DNA of 64,000 bases from Actinorugispora endophytica (GTDB taxonomy: Bacteria; Actinomycetota; Actinomycetes; Streptosporangiales; Streptosporangiaceae): the NCBI RefSeq assembly GCF_004363075.1, contig NZ_SNYN01000001.1:687602-751601 (forward strand). Reading direction: 5' to 3'. The stretch's first letter is position 1; every line of letters starts with the position of its first letter. The notes beneath the pieces were generated by a model. That model did not search any database. It had not been told where the DNA came from and saw only the letters and a program-made list of their open reading frames with translations. Made by a program: the position numbers and the translations under genes. Shown here in pieces: positions 33,787 to 43,084 of this stretch.

Positions 33787-33918
33787 TCCGTTGCGTGAGG
33801 GTTCCGTTGACGGTCTTGGGCTTTCCGCCCTTCCCGGCCCCGAAACGGGCGGAAAGCCCAAGACCGTCAACGGAACCACCGGCGCGCGAACCATCCCCGC
33901 GCCGGAGACTCCCTAGTC
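33787..33918. repeat. Complete copy of the dispersed palindromic 3'-UTR element
   Basis: A perfect 31-base inverted repeat (33800-33830 with 33847-33877) around a 16-base loop. Outside it, 33787-33799 recurs at 97-109 on the opposite strand and 33877-33918, which includes the MarP stop codon, recurs at 20316-20357 where it includes the DUF309 stop codon. It can act as a terminator for the minus-strand MarP operon and the bldG unit, but its sequence conservation at other loci shows it is more than a local hairpin. Confidence 0.85.
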
Positions 33919-35091
33919 ACACTCCTGTGTCGAGACCGGGGTGGTGGCGTCGGCGCCCGTCCGCGCGTTGGCCTGGACCTCCTCGGCGGTCAGCACGTAC
34001 CCGGTCTCGTCCTCGTTGGTGGCGGCGGCGAAGACCACACCGTAGACGGTGCCCTGGGGGGAGAGCAGCGGCCCGCCGGAGTTGCCGGGCCGCACGACCG
34101 CGCGCACCTGGTAGATCTGGCGGCTCACCTGCTGGGAGTGGTAGAAGTCGGGCCCCTGGGCGGTCTGCTCGGCGCGGACGCGGGCCGGGACGACCGTGAA
34201 CCCGTTGTTGCGCGGGAAGCCCGCGACCACGGCGTCGTCGCCCTTCTCGGCGTCCTGCTCGAACTCCAGCGGCGCGAGGTCCAGCCCCGGCACCTCGAGC
34301 ACCGCCAGGTCCTGCTGCGGGTCGTACAGGACCACGGTGGCGGCCAGCTGCTCGCCCGTCCTGGTGAGGATCCTCAGCTCCTCCTCGACGCCCGCCACGA
34401 CGTGCGCGTTGGTCATGACGCGCTCGTGCGCGTAGACGAACCCGGTTCCCTCCACCCTGCGCTGGCAGGACGGCGCGGTCCCCAGCACCTTGACCACGCT
34501 CTGGCCCGCCACGCGCAGCTCCTCGGTGCTGAGCGCGCTCGGATCGGGCTCGGCGACCTCGGCCGGCTCGCTGGAGCCCAGGCCGCTGAACACCTGCGGG
34601 AAGGCGCTCTGGTCGACGACCTTGCGGAAGGTGGAGAACCACGTCTGCGCGGAGTCGGGCATGACGGCGTCCACCGCGTGCAGGATCCGCGAGTTCTGCA
34701 CCTGACCGGCGACCATCGGGATCGCCGAGTTGGCGACCGCGCTGCCGATCAGCCAGGTGACGAGCAGGACCGACAGCCCGCTCACCACCGCGCCGCCCAT
34801 GGCGTCCACGATCCGCGCCGAGTTCCAGGTGACCCTGTTGCGGATCAGCGCTCCGAGGTAGGAGGCGAGGAACTGGCCCACCGCGGCGGCCAGGAACACC
34901 ACCGCTATGGCCAGCAGCGCCTGCTGGGTGGGGTCCTCCACCAGCGCCTGGATCACCGACGGCGTGCCGAGCGCGGCGAGCACCCCGCCGCCGATGAAAC
35001 CCGCGAAGCTCAGGATTCCGACGATGAAGCCCTGTCGGTAGCCGGAGATCGCGAAGACCACGACGAGCACGACGAGGATCGCGTCCAGCAC
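33913..35091 (-). CDS. marP: MarP-family membrane serine protease
   Basis: Membrane protease of 392 residues. Four N-terminal helices form a CvpA/colicin-V-production-like domain (about 1-125), followed by a chymotrypsin-fold domain outside the membrane. The catalytic triad is clear: His 230 (MTNAHVV), Asp 261 (QQDLAVLE) and Ser 338 (GNSGGP). Cys 209 and Cys 391 are placed to form the disulfide known in M. tuberculosis MarP (Rv3671c), which keeps intracellular pH in acid stress by cleaving a cell-wall hydrolase. It lies 15 bases after the NUDIX gene, in the order nth-NUDIX-marP as in mycobacteria. Confidence 0.94.
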   Translation of the reverse strand: MLDAILVVLVVVFAISGYRQGFIVGILSFAGFIGGGVLAALGTPSVIQALVEDPTQQALLAIAVVFLAAAVGQFLASYLGALIRNRVTWNSARIVDAMGGAVVSGLSVLLVTWLIGSAVANSAIPMVAGQVQNSRILHAVDAVMPDSAQTWFSTFRKVVDQSAFPQVFSGLGSSEPAEVAEPDPSALSTEELRVAGQSVVKVLGTAPSCQRRVEGTGFVYAHERVMTNAHVVAGVEEELRILTRTGEQLAATVVLYDPQQDLAVLEVPGLDLAPLEFEQDAEKGDDAVVAGFPRNNGFTVVPARVRAEQTAQGPDFYHSQQVSRQIYQVRAVVRPGNSGGPLLSPQGTVYGVVFAAATNEDETGYVLTAEEVQANARTGADATTPVSTQECD

Positions 35092-35106
35092 GACTCTCCC
35101 ATCCTC

Positions 35107-35775
35107 CTAAGGTGCGCCAACGCCGCCGCGACCGGTGCGCGCGATCACGTCGACCACCTCACCCGCCCCGCTCGGCCACGGCCGTTCCCAACCACCCAAT
35201 ACAAGCAGTTGGTTCAGTATCCCCGCCGTAAAGCCCCAGACCAGCATGTCCCGGACCCGGAACGCGGGGGCCGTGCCGCCGTCCGGGTGGCGGGTCCTCA
35301 GCCGGTTGGCCGGGTCCACGAGTTCGGCGACGGGCACGCGGGCGACCGAGGCGACCTCCCCGGTGTCCACGGCGCGCACCTCCGAGGGGGTGTGCCACCA
35401 GCCCATGACGGGGGTGACCCGGAAACCGGTGTTGGGGATGTAGAGCTCCGGCAGCGTCCTGAGCACCTGGACGCCGTCGCGGACCACACCGGTCTCCTCC
35501 TCGGCCTCGCGCAGGGCGCAGTCCACGGGCCCCGCGTCGGCCGGGTCGATCGCGCCGCCGGGGAAGGCGGGCTGGCCCGAGTGTCGCCGCAGCCCGGTGT
35601 TGCGCTGGATGAGCAGGACGTCGGGGCCCAGTTCGGTCTCGCCGAACAGCACCAGGACGGCCGAGGCGCGTCCGCCGCTCGCCGGCGGCCGCATCACGGC
35701 GGGCACCGGCATGCGCCGCGCCGCGTCCGCGAGGGACGTCATCCACCCGGGTGTCCGCGTATCGGGCCGCGTCAC
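35107..35775 (-). CDS. NUDIX hydrolase (CoA pyrophosphatase-like)
   Basis: Cytosolic pyrophosphohydrolase of 222 residues. The NUDIX box is [25 protein letters not shown], a form with the LRREAEEE-type core, and the preceding [21 protein letters not shown] matches the CoA/coenzyme-A-diphosphatase subgroup (LRxHxGQxxFPGG). It likely trims CoA derivatives or related nucleoside diphosphates. The GTG start overlaps the nth stop by four bases, so it is translated in a unit with nth and marP; the longer frame upstream belongs to nth DNA and should be ignored. Confidence 0.9.
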   Translation of the reverse strand: MTRPDTRTPGWMTSLADAARRMPVPAVMRPPASGGRASAVLVLFGETELGPDVLLIQRNTGLRRHSGQPAFPGGAIDPADAGPVDCALREAEEETGVVRDGVQVLRTLPELYIPNTGFRVTPVMGWWHTPSEVRAVDTGEVASVARVPVAELVDPANRLRTRHPDGGTAPAFRVRDMLVWGFTAGILNQLLVLGGWERPWPSGAGEVVDVIARTGRGGVGAP

Positions 35776-36545
35776 GAGAACGGCCCCGTCCGCACGAGGC
35801 CGCGCGCCGTCGCCTCGTCCACGGGCCCCTCGCCGAACGCGGGGCACAGGCGGGCGATCTCGCACGCCCCGCAGGCGGGGCGCCGCGCGTGGCACACCCT
35901 GCGGCCGTGCCAGATGAGCCGGTGCGACAGCATCGTCCACTCCTTCGGGGGGAAGAGCCCGGCGATCTCGTGCTCGACCTTGACCGGGTCGGTCTCCCGG
36001 GTCATCCCGAACCGGCGGACCAGGCGCCCGAAGTGGGTGTCCACGGTGAGTCCCGGGACGTCGAACGCGTTGCCCAGCACCACGTTGGCGGTCTTGCGTC
36101 CGACCCCGGGCAGCGTTACCAGGTCGGCCAGCCGTCCGGGCACCTCGCCGCCGTACTCGTCGCACAGCCGCCGCCCCAGGCCGATGATGCTGTTCGCCTT
36201 GGCGCGGTAGAAACCGGTGGAGTGGATGATCCCCTCCAGCTCCTCCCGGTCCGCGCCGGCGTAGTCGGCGGCGGACCGGTAGCGCGCGAACAGCGCGGGG
36301 GTCACCTTGTTGACCCGCTTGTCGGTGCACTGGGCGGACAGGATCGTGGCGACCAGGAGTTCCAGGGGGTCGGTGAAATCAAGCTCACAGTGCGCGTCGG
36401 GATAGAGCCGGGCCAGCTCCCGGTTGACGCGTCGGGAACGTCTCACCAGTGCGAGACGCGTCTCACCCGTCGGGGTGTCGCGCCCGGCCGGGGCGACGCC
36501 GCTGGTCGCTGTCGCGGAAGAGGAGGTGGGTACGTCACGGGGCAC
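35772..36545 (-). CDS. nth: Endonuclease III
   Basis: Base-excision repair glycosylase/AP lyase of about 257 residues acting on oxidised pyrimidines. The helix-hairpin-helix [17 protein letters not shown] contains the catalytic Lys, [13 protein letters not shown] supplies the catalytic Asp, and [17 protein letters not shown] is the 4Fe-4S site with spacing C-x6-C-x2-C-x5-C. The start is uncertain: GTG at 36545 is the most likely, giving a 45-residue polar leader; the frame stays open to 36842 but runs over the crp promoter region. Order with NUDIX and marP is as in mycobacteria. Confidence 0.93.
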   Translation of the reverse strand: MPRDVPTSSSATATSGVAPAGRDTPTGETRLALVRRSRRVNRELARLYPDAHCELDFTDPLELLVATILSAQCTDKRVNKVTPALFARYRSAADYAGADREELEGIIHSTGFYRAKANSIIGLGRRLCDEYGGEVPGRLADLVTLPGVGRKTANVVLGNAFDVPGLTVDTHFGRLVRRFGMTRETDPVKVEHEIAGLFPPKEWTMLSHRLIWHGRRVCHARRPACGACEIARLCPAFGEGPVDEATARGLVRTGPFS

Positions 36546-36790
36546 GGGTACCAGAGTACGGACCCCGCCCCTCCCCGGACGCGACTCGGGTCCGATCGGC
36601 CGAACCCCGCCCTGATTCCGTTCACGGGAGTGGGGATGGCGGCCACGCGCCTTGGAACAATTAGGATCATGGTGCTGACGTCGGCTGTGACGGGCTGGTC
36701 GTCCCCCAAATGACAGGCCAGGATAACAAGCTGGTTTCACAGCTGGTGCGATATGCGTCACACTGTTGACGGTCAGGCTGCGAGGAGGAA

Positions 36791-37477
36791 GTGGTGGACG
36801 AGACCAACGAGGTGCTGAGCAGAGCCCCTCTGTTCGAGGCACTCGACGAGGACGGCGCTGCGGCGCTGCGCGCCTCGATCACCGAGGTGCGACTCGGCCG
36901 GGGCCAGACGCTCTTCTCCGAGGGCGAGGAGGGTGATCGCCTCTACGTGATTCTCAGCGGGAAGGTCAAGCTCACCCGCACCGCCGTCGACGGGCGCGAG
37001 AACCTGCTGAGCGTGCTCGGGCCCGGAGAGATGTTCGGCGAGCTGTCCCTGTTCGACCCCGGCCCGCGTACGGCCAGCGCCGTCGCGGTCACCGACACCG
37101 TGCTCGCCGGGCTGGGCCACGACGACCTGCGCCCGTTCATCGCGCAGCAGCCGGAGGTCGCCGTACACCTGCTGAAGTCGCTGGCGACCCGGCTGCGCCG
37201 CACCAACGACGTCATGGCCGACCTCGTCTTCACCGACGTTCCCGGCCGCGTCGCCAAGGCGCTGCTCGACCTCGCCGAGCGGTTCGGCAAGGAGGGCGAG
37301 GACGGCCTGCACGTCCACCACGACCTCACCCAGGAGGAGCTCGCCCAGCTCGTGGGCGCCTCCCGGGAGACCGTCAACAAGGCGCTGGCGGAGTTCGCGC
37401 TGCGCGGGTGGCTCCGGATCGAGGCCAAGGCCGTGGTCCTGCTCGACATCGAGCGGATGCGGCGCCGGGCGCGCTGA
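36791..37477 (+). CDS. crp: Crp/Fnr-family global regulator
   Basis: cAMP-receptor-type regulator of 228 residues. The cyclic-nucleotide domain contains [20 protein letters not shown] and [19 protein letters not shown], the phosphate-binding cassette with Glu-Leu-Ser and Arg; the C-terminal winged helix has [20 protein letters not shown] as helix-turn-helix. It closely resembles S. coelicolor Crp and M. tuberculosis Rv3676, both next to nth. Crp controls germination and early growth in Streptomyces. Two consecutive GTG codons (36791, 36794) follow GAGGAGG; the second has better spacing. Confidence 0.95.
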   Translation: MVDETNEVLSRAPLFEALDEDGAAALRASITEVRLGRGQTLFSEGEEGDRLYVILSGKVKLTRTAVDGRENLLSVLGPGEMFGELSLFDPGPRTASAVAVTDTVLAGLGHDDLRPFIAQQPEVAVHLLKSLATRLRRTNDVMADLVFTDVPGRVAKALLDLAERFGKEGEDGLHVHHDLTQEELAQLVGASRETVNKALAEFALRGWLRIEAKAVVLLDIERMRRRAR

Positions 37478-37490
37478 CCCCGCGTTCGAC

Positions 37491-37517
37491 CGGGCCCGGC
37501 CGTGACGGCCGGGCCCG
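37491..37517. terminator. Bidirectional terminator between crp and ECF sigma gene
   Basis: CGGGCCCGGCC (37491-37501) pairs with GGCCGGGCCCG (37507-37517) over a five-base loop between convergent genes. Confidence 0.8.
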
Positions 37518-37544
37518 TCGCCGTGCCCGCGCCCTCCGGGGGCG

Positions 37545-38804
37545 TCAGCGCGCGCACGCGGCGGCGCGCTCCGAGAGCAGCGCGCGCTCGCGTTCGTTGC
37601 GCGTGAGCGACGCCGCGCGCTCGAACTCCTCCCGCGCCTCGTCGAGGCGGCCGAGCCTGGCCAGGAGGTCGCCGCGCACACTCGGCAGGAGGTGGTAGCT
37701 CTTGAGCGACGGCTCCGGGAGCAGGGCGTCGACGATGTCCAGGCCCTCGGCCGGACCGAACGCCATCGAAACCGCCACCGCGCGGTTCAGCTCCACGACG
37801 GGCGACGGCGCGCGCCTCGCGAACTCCCCGTAGAGCGCCGCGATCCGCGCCCAGTCCGTCTCCTCCGGGGTGCGCGCCCGCGCGTGGCAGGCGGCGATCC
37901 CGGCCTGCATCGTGTACGGGCCGGGCTCACCGCCCAGCGCCTCGGCGCGTCCGAGCGCCGCGAGGCCGCGCCGGATGAGCAGCCGGTCCCAGCGGCCGCG
38001 GTCCTGGTCCAGCAGCAGGACGGGTTCTCCCGACGGGCCGACGCGCGCGGCGGTCCGCGACGCCTGGATCTCCATCAGCCCGACCAGGCCGTGCGCCTCG
38101 GGCTCCCCGGGCATGAGCCCGGCCAGGACGCGGCCGAGCCGCAGCGCGTCCTCGCAGAGGCCCGGCCGGATCCAGTCGTCGCCGGCGGTCGCCGAGTAGC
38201 CCTCGTTGAACACCAGGTAGATGACCTCGAGTACGGACGACAGCCGGTCGGCGAGTTCGGCGCGCGGCGGCAACTCGAAGGGGACGCGCGCCTTGGCCAG
38301 GGTCCGCTTGGCCCGGACGATCCGCTGCGCGACGGTCGGTTCGGGGACCAGGAACGCGCGCGCGATCTCACCGGTCGTCAGACCGCCGAGCAGGCGCAGC
38401 GTCAACGCGACGCGCGCCTCGGTGGACAGGACCGGGTGGCAGGTGATGAACACCAGGCGCAGGAGGTCGTCCTGGACGTCCTCGAGGACCGCGTCGAACT
38501 CCGGTTCCGCCTCCTGGCGCCCGGTCTCCAGCTCGTGCCCGAGCACCTCCAGCTTGCGCGCGAACCGCTCCTCCCGGCGCAGCCGGTCGATCGCGCGGCG
38601 CTTCGCGGTGGCCATGAGCCAGGCGCCCGGATTGTTCGGGACCCCCTCCCCGGGCCACTGCTCCAGCGCGGCGACCAGGGCGTCCTGGGCGAGTTCCTCG
38701 GCGATGCCGACGTCGCGCACGACCCGGGTCAGGCCCGCGATGAGTCTCGCCGACTCGATCCGCCAGACCGCGTCGATGGCGCCGTTCGTCTCAGAAGCCG
38801 TCAC
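37545..38804 (-). CDS. ECF42-type RNA polymerase sigma factor with C-terminal TPR-like domain
   Basis: Extracytoplasmic-function sigma factor of 419 residues. Sigma-2 covers IAEELAQDALVAALEQWP and GAWLMATAKRRAIDRLRRE; sigma-4 includes LRLLGGLTTGEIARAFLVPE followed by AQRIVRAKRTLAKA. About 230 extra C-terminal residues (DUF6596 plus TPR-like repeats, with YLVFNEGYSATAGDDW) define group ECF42, which has no classical anti-sigma factor and is coupled to DGPF/YCII proteins. Such a protein is encoded just upstream. The pair interrupts the otherwise conserved crp to ponA2 order. Confidence 0.92.
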   Translation of the reverse strand: MTASETNGAIDAVWRIESARLIAGLTRVVRDVGIAEELAQDALVAALEQWPGEGVPNNPGAWLMATAKRRAIDRLRREERFARKLEVLGHELETGRQEAEPEFDAVLEDVQDDLLRLVFITCHPVLSTEARVALTLRLLGGLTTGEIARAFLVPEPTVAQRIVRAKRTLAKARVPFELPPRAELADRLSSVLEVIYLVFNEGYSATAGDDWIRPGLCEDALRLGRVLAGLMPGEPEAHGLVGLMEIQASRTAARVGPSGEPVLLLDQDRGRWDRLLIRRGLAALGRAEALGGEPGPYTMQAGIAACHARARTPEETDWARIAALYGEFARRAPSPVVELNRAVAVSMAFGPAEGLDIVDALLPEPSLKSYHLLPSVRGDLLARLGRLDEAREEFERAASLTRNERERALLSERAAACAR

Positions 38805-38849
38805 AGTCGCCCATCAGAGCATCCCCGGCGGCGGGCCGCAAACACGGCG

Positions 38850-38878
38850 GGGCCCGCTCCGCACCCCGGAGCGGGCCC
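38850..38878 (-). terminator. Hairpin between DGPF gene and ECF sigma gene
   Basis: GGGCCCGCTCCG (38850-38861) pairs with CGGAGCGGGCCC (38867-38878), loop of five, just after the DGPF stop and before the sigma start. It may limit read-through so that the sigma factor is made in smaller amounts. Confidence 0.7.
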
Positions 38879-38888
38879 GTCCCCGGGA

Positions 38889-39323
38889 CTACGGCCTGGC
38901 GGCGGCCGCCCGCTCGGCGGCCTCGGCGCGCATCTCCCGCTCGCGCTCGATGATCGCGGGGTCGATGACGTCGGCCGGGAAGTCCGACACCTCGACCACC
39001 TGGCGGACCTCCAGCACCACGCCGGGGCCGAAGGGGGCGCGCGTGGCCCACTCGACGGCCTCCTCCCTGGTCTTCACCTGGATCAGCCAGAAGCCGCCCA
39101 CCAGCTCCTTGCTCTCCGTGAAGGGCCCGTCGACCACGGTCCGCCCCTCCTCGGAGAACACCACCCGCGCGCCCTTGGCGCTGGGCAGCAGCCCCTCGCC
39201 CGCGAGCAGCACCCCGGCCTTGCTCATGGCCTCGTTGTACTTGCCCATCTCGGCGAACATCTCGGACGTGGGGGCGGGGGCGGGGACGCTCTCGTCGACC
39301 GTGAACAGCATCATGAACCGCAT
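38889..39323 (-). CDS. DGPF/YCII-related protein associated with ECF42
   Basis: Protein of 144 residues with the YCII-like ferredoxin fold and the diagnostic VDGPFTESKELVGGFWLI. Such proteins are encoded beside ECF42 sigma factors in most genomes and are thought to be their targets or partners, rather than anti-sigma factors. The C-terminal 30 residues are a charged helix (REREMRAEAAERAAAA). It is followed by a hairpin and then the sigma gene in the same direction. Confidence 0.9.
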   Translation of the reverse strand: MRFMMLFTVDESVPAPAPTSEMFAEMGKYNEAMSKAGVLLAGEGLLPSAKGARVVFSEEGRTVVDGPFTESKELVGGFWLIQVKTREEAVEWATRAPFGPGVVLEVRQVVEVSDFPADVIDPAIIEREREMRAEAAERAAAARP

Positions 39324-39497
39324 GTCGTGTCTCCTCGTTGGCTCTGGTTCCGGAGCGGGGTCCCGCCGGGCTCGTCGCGCCCTGCTCGTCCCCGCCTCTA
39401 CTCAAGCGTCGAACGGGGAACCCCCGGATCGACACATCGTGCCGACTTTTTCAGAAGAATTTCCCGAAGGCCCTGGAGACTTCTCCGACCTGCGGAA

Positions 39498-40307
39498 TCA
39501 CTCCGGAAGAAGTTCCGGCGGCACGTCACCGCGCTTGATCAGGTACCGCAGTTGCGCGCGCACCGACTCCGCCGCGGCGGCCCGCAGCGGACCGTCCACG
39601 TCCGCGTAGACCCGCGCCAGGACCGCGTCGACGGAGTCGTCCCCGGCGTCCACCGCGCCGAGGACCTCCCCCAGCCGGTCCTCGCGGTGCCGGATGTAGT
39701 AGTTCAGCTTCACCAGCGGCTCGGTGCAGATGGGCCCGTGCCCCGGCAGCAGGGCGCGCGCGTCGGTGGCGGCCGCCAGGTCCCGCAGGCGGGCCAGGGA
39801 GTCCAGGTAGTCGCCGAGGTCGCCGTCACCGGTGATGACCGCCGTGCCGCGGCCCAGGACCGTGTCGCCGGTGAGGATGACGTCGTCGGCCGGCAGGTGG
39901 AAGCTGACCGAGTCGGTGGTGTGCCCCGGTGTGCGCAGCACCCGCAGCGCCAGTCCGTCCGCCTCAACGGACTCCCCTTCGGCGAATCCGTCGCCGCCGA
40001 TCCGCTGCCCCGGGTCCGCGGCGCGCACCGGGGACCCGGTCAGCTCGGAGAAGTACCTGGCCCCCTCGGAGTGGTCGGGGTGCCGGTGGGTGAGCAGGGT
40101 CTGGGTCACCTGCGCGCCCTGCTCCTGCACCATCCGCGCCACCCGTTCCAGGTGCCGCTCGTGGTGCGGACCGGGATCGACCACGACGACGCTGCGCGCG
40201 CCGGGCTCCCGCAGCACCCAGGTGTTGGTGCCGTCCAGTGTCATCGGGCCGGGGTTCGGGCACAGGACACAGCTCGCGCGTAGGGTTCCGGAACCGTCGA
40301 TCCTCAT
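39498..40307 (-). CDS. Metallo-beta-lactamase-fold hydrolase (Rv3677c-like)
   Basis: Cytosolic MBL-fold enzyme of 269 residues with the full dinuclear zinc set: THRHPDHSEGA, PGHTTDS, TGDTVLG and PGHGP. The C-terminal helical domain fits the LACTB2/Rv3677c group, whose human member is an endoribonuclease; the substrate here is unknown. It is the last gene of a minus-strand unit DUF4177-ridA-NUDIX-MBL with gaps of 35-43 bases, the same neighbours as in M. tuberculosis. Confidence 0.92.
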   Translation of the reverse strand: MRIDGSGTLRASCVLCPNPGPMTLDGTNTWVLREPGARSVVVVDPGPHHERHLERVARMVQEQGAQVTQTLLTHRHPDHSEGARYFSELTGSPVRAADPGQRIGGDGFAEGESVEADGLALRVLRTPGHTTDSVSFHLPADDVILTGDTVLGRGTAVITGDGDLGDYLDSLARLRDLAAATDARALLPGHGPICTEPLVKLNYYIRHREDRLGEVLGAVDAGDDSVDAVLARVYADVDGPLRAAAAESVRAQLRYLIKRGDVPPELLPE

Positions 40308-40342
40308 CGCACCTCATTTCGCGGCATGCCGACAGGGGGATA

Positions 40343-41266
40343 TCAGAGCGGATAGTCGACGCCGTCGGGAAGCACCAGCGTGAGCTCCCCGGCGACCTCC
40401 CGGAGTTCGGGTGTGATCGGGACGACCTCGCGCTCGGTCGCCAGCACGTCCTCGGGGGCCGCGCGGCCGACGAGGTCCTTGAGGTTGGCGACGGTGGGCG
40501 CCATCATCGCCAGTTCGCCGGCGCGCCGGAGCCGGATCGCCTCGGCCGGGCGCAGCCACGTGACGTGGTCCGCCTCCCCGCCGACGTCGCGGGTCTGCTG
40601 GCCCTCGGGCAGCACGGCCGCGAAGAAGCGCGTGTCGAAGCGGCGCGGCTCCACGGTCGGGGTGACCCACCGCGACCACGGCCGCAGCAGGTCCGAGCGC
40701 AGCACCAGGCCGCGCCGGTCGAGGAACTCGGCGAAGGACAGCGTGTGGTCGACGAGGGAGCGCCGGTCGGCCTCCCAGTCGTCGCCCCGGGTGTCGGCGA
40801 CGACCTCGTGCTCGGAGGCGCCCGCCAGCAGCACGCCGGACTCCTCGAAGGTCTCCCGCACGGCGGCGCACACCAGGGAGCGCGCCAGCGGCTCGTCCTC
40901 CCCGAGCCGGCGGGCCCACTCCGCGGGCGGCGGACCCGCCCAGCGGACCCGGTGGTCGGCGTCCCGGGGGTCCACCGAACCGCCGGGGAAGACGTACACG
41001 CCGGGGGCGAACCGCATCGAGGGGACCCGCCGCAGCAGGTACACCTCCAGCCCCCCGCCTCTCCCGCGCACCAGCATCACGGTGGCGGCGTCACGGGGCT
41101 CGGCGGGGGCGACGCGCCCGGAGAGGACGTCGCGGACCCGCGGGGGCACCTCACCACCGAGGTGGCGGGCGACACCCGGCCCGGCCGGACCCGCGGCGAC
41201 CGAGGGGGCGCTCCCGGGGAGCGCCCCCTCGTCCCCGCTCGGACCCGGCGGAAGACTCATCGACAC
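40343..41266 (-). CDS. NUDIX hydrolase (NUDT19-like, long form)
   Basis: Protein of 307 residues. The N-terminal 50 residues are polar and disordered. The hydrolase domain has GVYVFPGGSVDPRD and, well separated, CAAVRETFEESGVLL as the NUDIX helix, the split arrangement typical of NUDT19-like CoA diphosphatases. A WRR-type extension (RWVTPTVEPRRFDTRFFAAVLP) recognises this subgroup. Located between the ridA and MBL genes in one operon. The M. tuberculosis locus lacks this gene, as far as I recall, but Streptomyces has a NUDIX gene at the same place. Confidence 0.88.
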   Translation of the reverse strand: MSMSLPPGPSGDEGALPGSAPSVAAGPAGPGVARHLGGEVPPRVRDVLSGRVAPAEPRDAATVMLVRGRGGGLEVYLLRRVPSMRFAPGVYVFPGGSVDPRDADHRVRWAGPPPAEWARRLGEDEPLARSLVCAAVRETFEESGVLLAGASEHEVVADTRGDDWEADRRSLVDHTLSFAEFLDRRGLVLRSDLLRPWSRWVTPTVEPRRFDTRFFAAVLPEGQQTRDVGGEADHVTWLRPAEAIRLRRAGELAMMAPTVANLKDLVGRAAPEDVLATEREVVPITPELREVAGELTLVLPDGVDYPL

Positions 41267-41309
41267 GGAACATCCTCCCGGGGTTCTGCGTCCCGGCCGG
41301 GGTGTGCTG

Positions 41310-41777
41310 CTATCCGACCTCGACGATCATCTCGACCTCGACCGGAGCGTCCAGCGGCAGCACCGCCACGCCGACCGCGCTGCGCGCGTGCGTCCCGGCC
41401 TCGCCGAACACCTCGCCCAGCAGGTCGCTGGCCCCGTTGACGACCAGCGGCTGGCCGGTGAAGGAGGGGTCGCTGGCAACGAACCCGACCACCTTGACCA
41501 CCCTCCTGACCCGGGACAGCTCGCCCACCTCGGCCTTGACCGCGGCGATGGCGTTCAGCGCGCACACCGCCGCGAGCTCCCTGGCCCGCTCGGGGGTGAC
41601 CTCGGCGCCCACCTTGCCGGTGTCCGCGAGCACCCCCTCGACGAACGGGAGCTGGCCGGAGGTGTACACGTGGTCGCCGCTCCGCACACTCGGCACGTAG
41701 GCGGCGACCGGCCTGGCGACCTCGGGGATGGAGAGCCCCAGCCCGGCGATGCGCTCCTCGGGGGTGGCCACGGTCAC
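41310..41777 (-). CDS. RidA-family imine/enamine deaminase
   Basis: Protein of 155 residues of the RidA (YjgF/YER057c) family, trimeric enzymes that hydrolyse reactive 2-aminoacrylate-type imines. VYTSGQLPFVEG, NAIAAVKAE and the C-terminal ARSAVGVAVLPLDAPVEVE are characteristic. The catalytic Arg of archetypal RidA (CRVADLx) is not obvious, so it may belong to a divergent subfamily. The GTG start overlaps the DUF4177 stop by four bases. Homologue of Rv3678c in the same gene order. Confidence 0.88.
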   Translation of the reverse strand: MTVATPEERIAGLGLSIPEVARPVAAYVPSVRSGDHVYTSGQLPFVEGVLADTGKVGAEVTPERARELAAVCALNAIAAVKAEVGELSRVRRVVKVVGFVASDPSFTGQPLVVNGASDLLGEVFGEAGTHARSAVGVAVLPLDAPVEVEMIVEVG

Positions 41778-41944
41778 TTCTCGCGCTTCAGGTAGGCCAC
41801 CAGCTGCTGGTTGCGCGGGTCGCCGTCCACGGAGGGGCCGGGGATCACCGAGACGAGCTCCCAGCCGTCCTCGCCCCAGTTGTCCAGAATCTGCTTGGTC
41901 GCGTGCGACAACAGCGGCACGGTCGCGTACTCCCACTTCGTCAT
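41774..41944 (-). CDS. DUF4177 small protein (Rv3678A-like)
   Basis: Short gene of 57 codons, easily missed. The product begins MTKWEYATVPLL and contains ILDNWGEDGWELVSVIPGPS and AYLKREK, the DUF4177 pattern (WEY start, GxxGWELVSV core). ATG at 41944; the TGA overlaps the ridA GTG start as GTGA, so ridA is translationally coupled to it. The same small gene lies between ridA and the ArsA-like genes in mycobacteria. Function unknown. Confidence 0.88.
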   Translation of the reverse strand: MTKWEYATVPLLSHATKQILDNWGEDGWELVSVIPGPSVDGDPRNQQLVAYLKREK

Positions 41945-42052
41945 GGCGCCACCTTACCGACTGGACCGCCGGGTTTCCCGTCCGGCCGACCGATGCGGGA
42001 ACCGCGTCCGCCGTCCCCGGGCCGTCCGGCCGCCGCGCATAAACTCCGTTGG

Positions 42053-43084
42053 GTGAGCGCACGCGATCGCGATTGGGATGGGGTCCGCCTCCACGTCGTC
42101 ACCGGCAAGGGGGGAACCGGCAAGACGACTCTGGCCGCCGCTCTGGCTCTGGCACTGGCCTCGGGCGGGAAGAAGGTGCTGCTGGTCGAGGTCGAGGGGC
42201 GTCAGGGCATCGCCCAGCTCTTCGACTGCCCGCCGCTGCCGTACGAGGAGCGCCGGGTGGCCGTGGCGGCACGGGGCGGGGACGTCCACGCGCTGGCCGT
42301 GGACGCCGAGGCCGCCCTGCTGGACTACCTGGAGATGTTCTACGGGCTGCGCCGGGCCGGGCAGGCGCTCACCCGGTTCGGGGTGGTGGACTTCGCCACG
42401 ACGATCGCGCCGGGCATGCGCGACGTGCTCCTGACCGGCAAGGCCACCGAGGCGGTGCGCCGCCGGGTCAGACCCGAGCGGGCCGCGCGGCGCGGCGCCC
42501 GGGACGAGGCCCGCGCCCCGTTCGTGTACGACGCGGTGGTGCTGGACGCCCCGCCGACCGGGCGGATCGCGCGGTTCCTGAACGTCAACGCCGAGGTCGC
42601 GGGGCTGGCCAAGGTCGGCCCGGTGCGCAACCACGCCGACCGGGTGATGGAGGTCATCCGCTCCCCCGAGACCGTGGTGCACTTCGTGACCATCCTGGAG
42701 GAGATGCCGGTCCAGGAGTGCCTGGACGGAATCGCCGAGGTGCACAAGGCGGGCCTGAACGTGGGGGGCATCATGGTCAACATGGTGCGCTCCCCGCTGC
42801 TGGACCCCGCCGGGCTGGCCGAGGCCGCCGACGGCGCGGTCGACGTCGAGGCGATCGCGCGCGGGCTCAGGGCCGCGGGGCTGGACCGGCCCGAGCAGGT
42901 CGCGCGCGAGCTGTCCGGCGAGGTCGTGGAGCACGCGCGCCGGCTTCGGGCCGAGACCGCCGCGCGCGAGCGGCTGACCGCGCCGGGACGGCCGCGCTAC
43001 GCCCTCCCCCACCTGGGCGAGGGCGTGGACCTGGCCGGGCTGTACCGGCTGGCCGAGGCGCTGCGCGAGCAGGGGGCGGCATGA
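42053..43084 (+). CDS. ArsA/Get3-like ATPase, first of a pair (Rv3679-like)
   Basis: Soluble P-loop ATPase of 343 residues. The deviant Walker [14 protein letters not shown] keeps the signature Lys, and [15 protein letters not shown] is the switch II block (DxPPTG). Such paired ATPases in actinobacteria resemble Get3, the tail-anchored protein carrier, more than arsenite pumps; the mycobacterial pair Rv3679/Rv3680 forms a complex. The metal-binding Cys of ArsA is missing. The GTG start lies close to a CATAAA-like -10 at 42038, so the mRNA may be nearly leaderless. Divergent from the DUF4177 gene; the stop overlaps the next start (ATGA). Confidence 0.92.
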   Translation: MSARDRDWDGVRLHVVTGKGGTGKTTLAAALALALASGGKKVLLVEVEGRQGIAQLFDCPPLPYEERRVAVAARGGDVHALAVDAEAALLDYLEMFYGLRRAGQALTRFGVVDFATTIAPGMRDVLLTGKATEAVRRRVRPERAARRGARDEARAPFVYDAVVLDAPPTGRIARFLNVNAEVAGLAKVGPVRNHADRVMEVIRSPETVVHFVTILEEMPVQECLDGIAEVHKAGLNVGGIMVNMVRSPLLDPAGLAEAADGAVDVEAIARGLRAAGLDRPEQVARELSGEVVEHARRLRAETAARERLTAPGRPRYALPHLGEGVDLAGLYRLAEALREQGAA

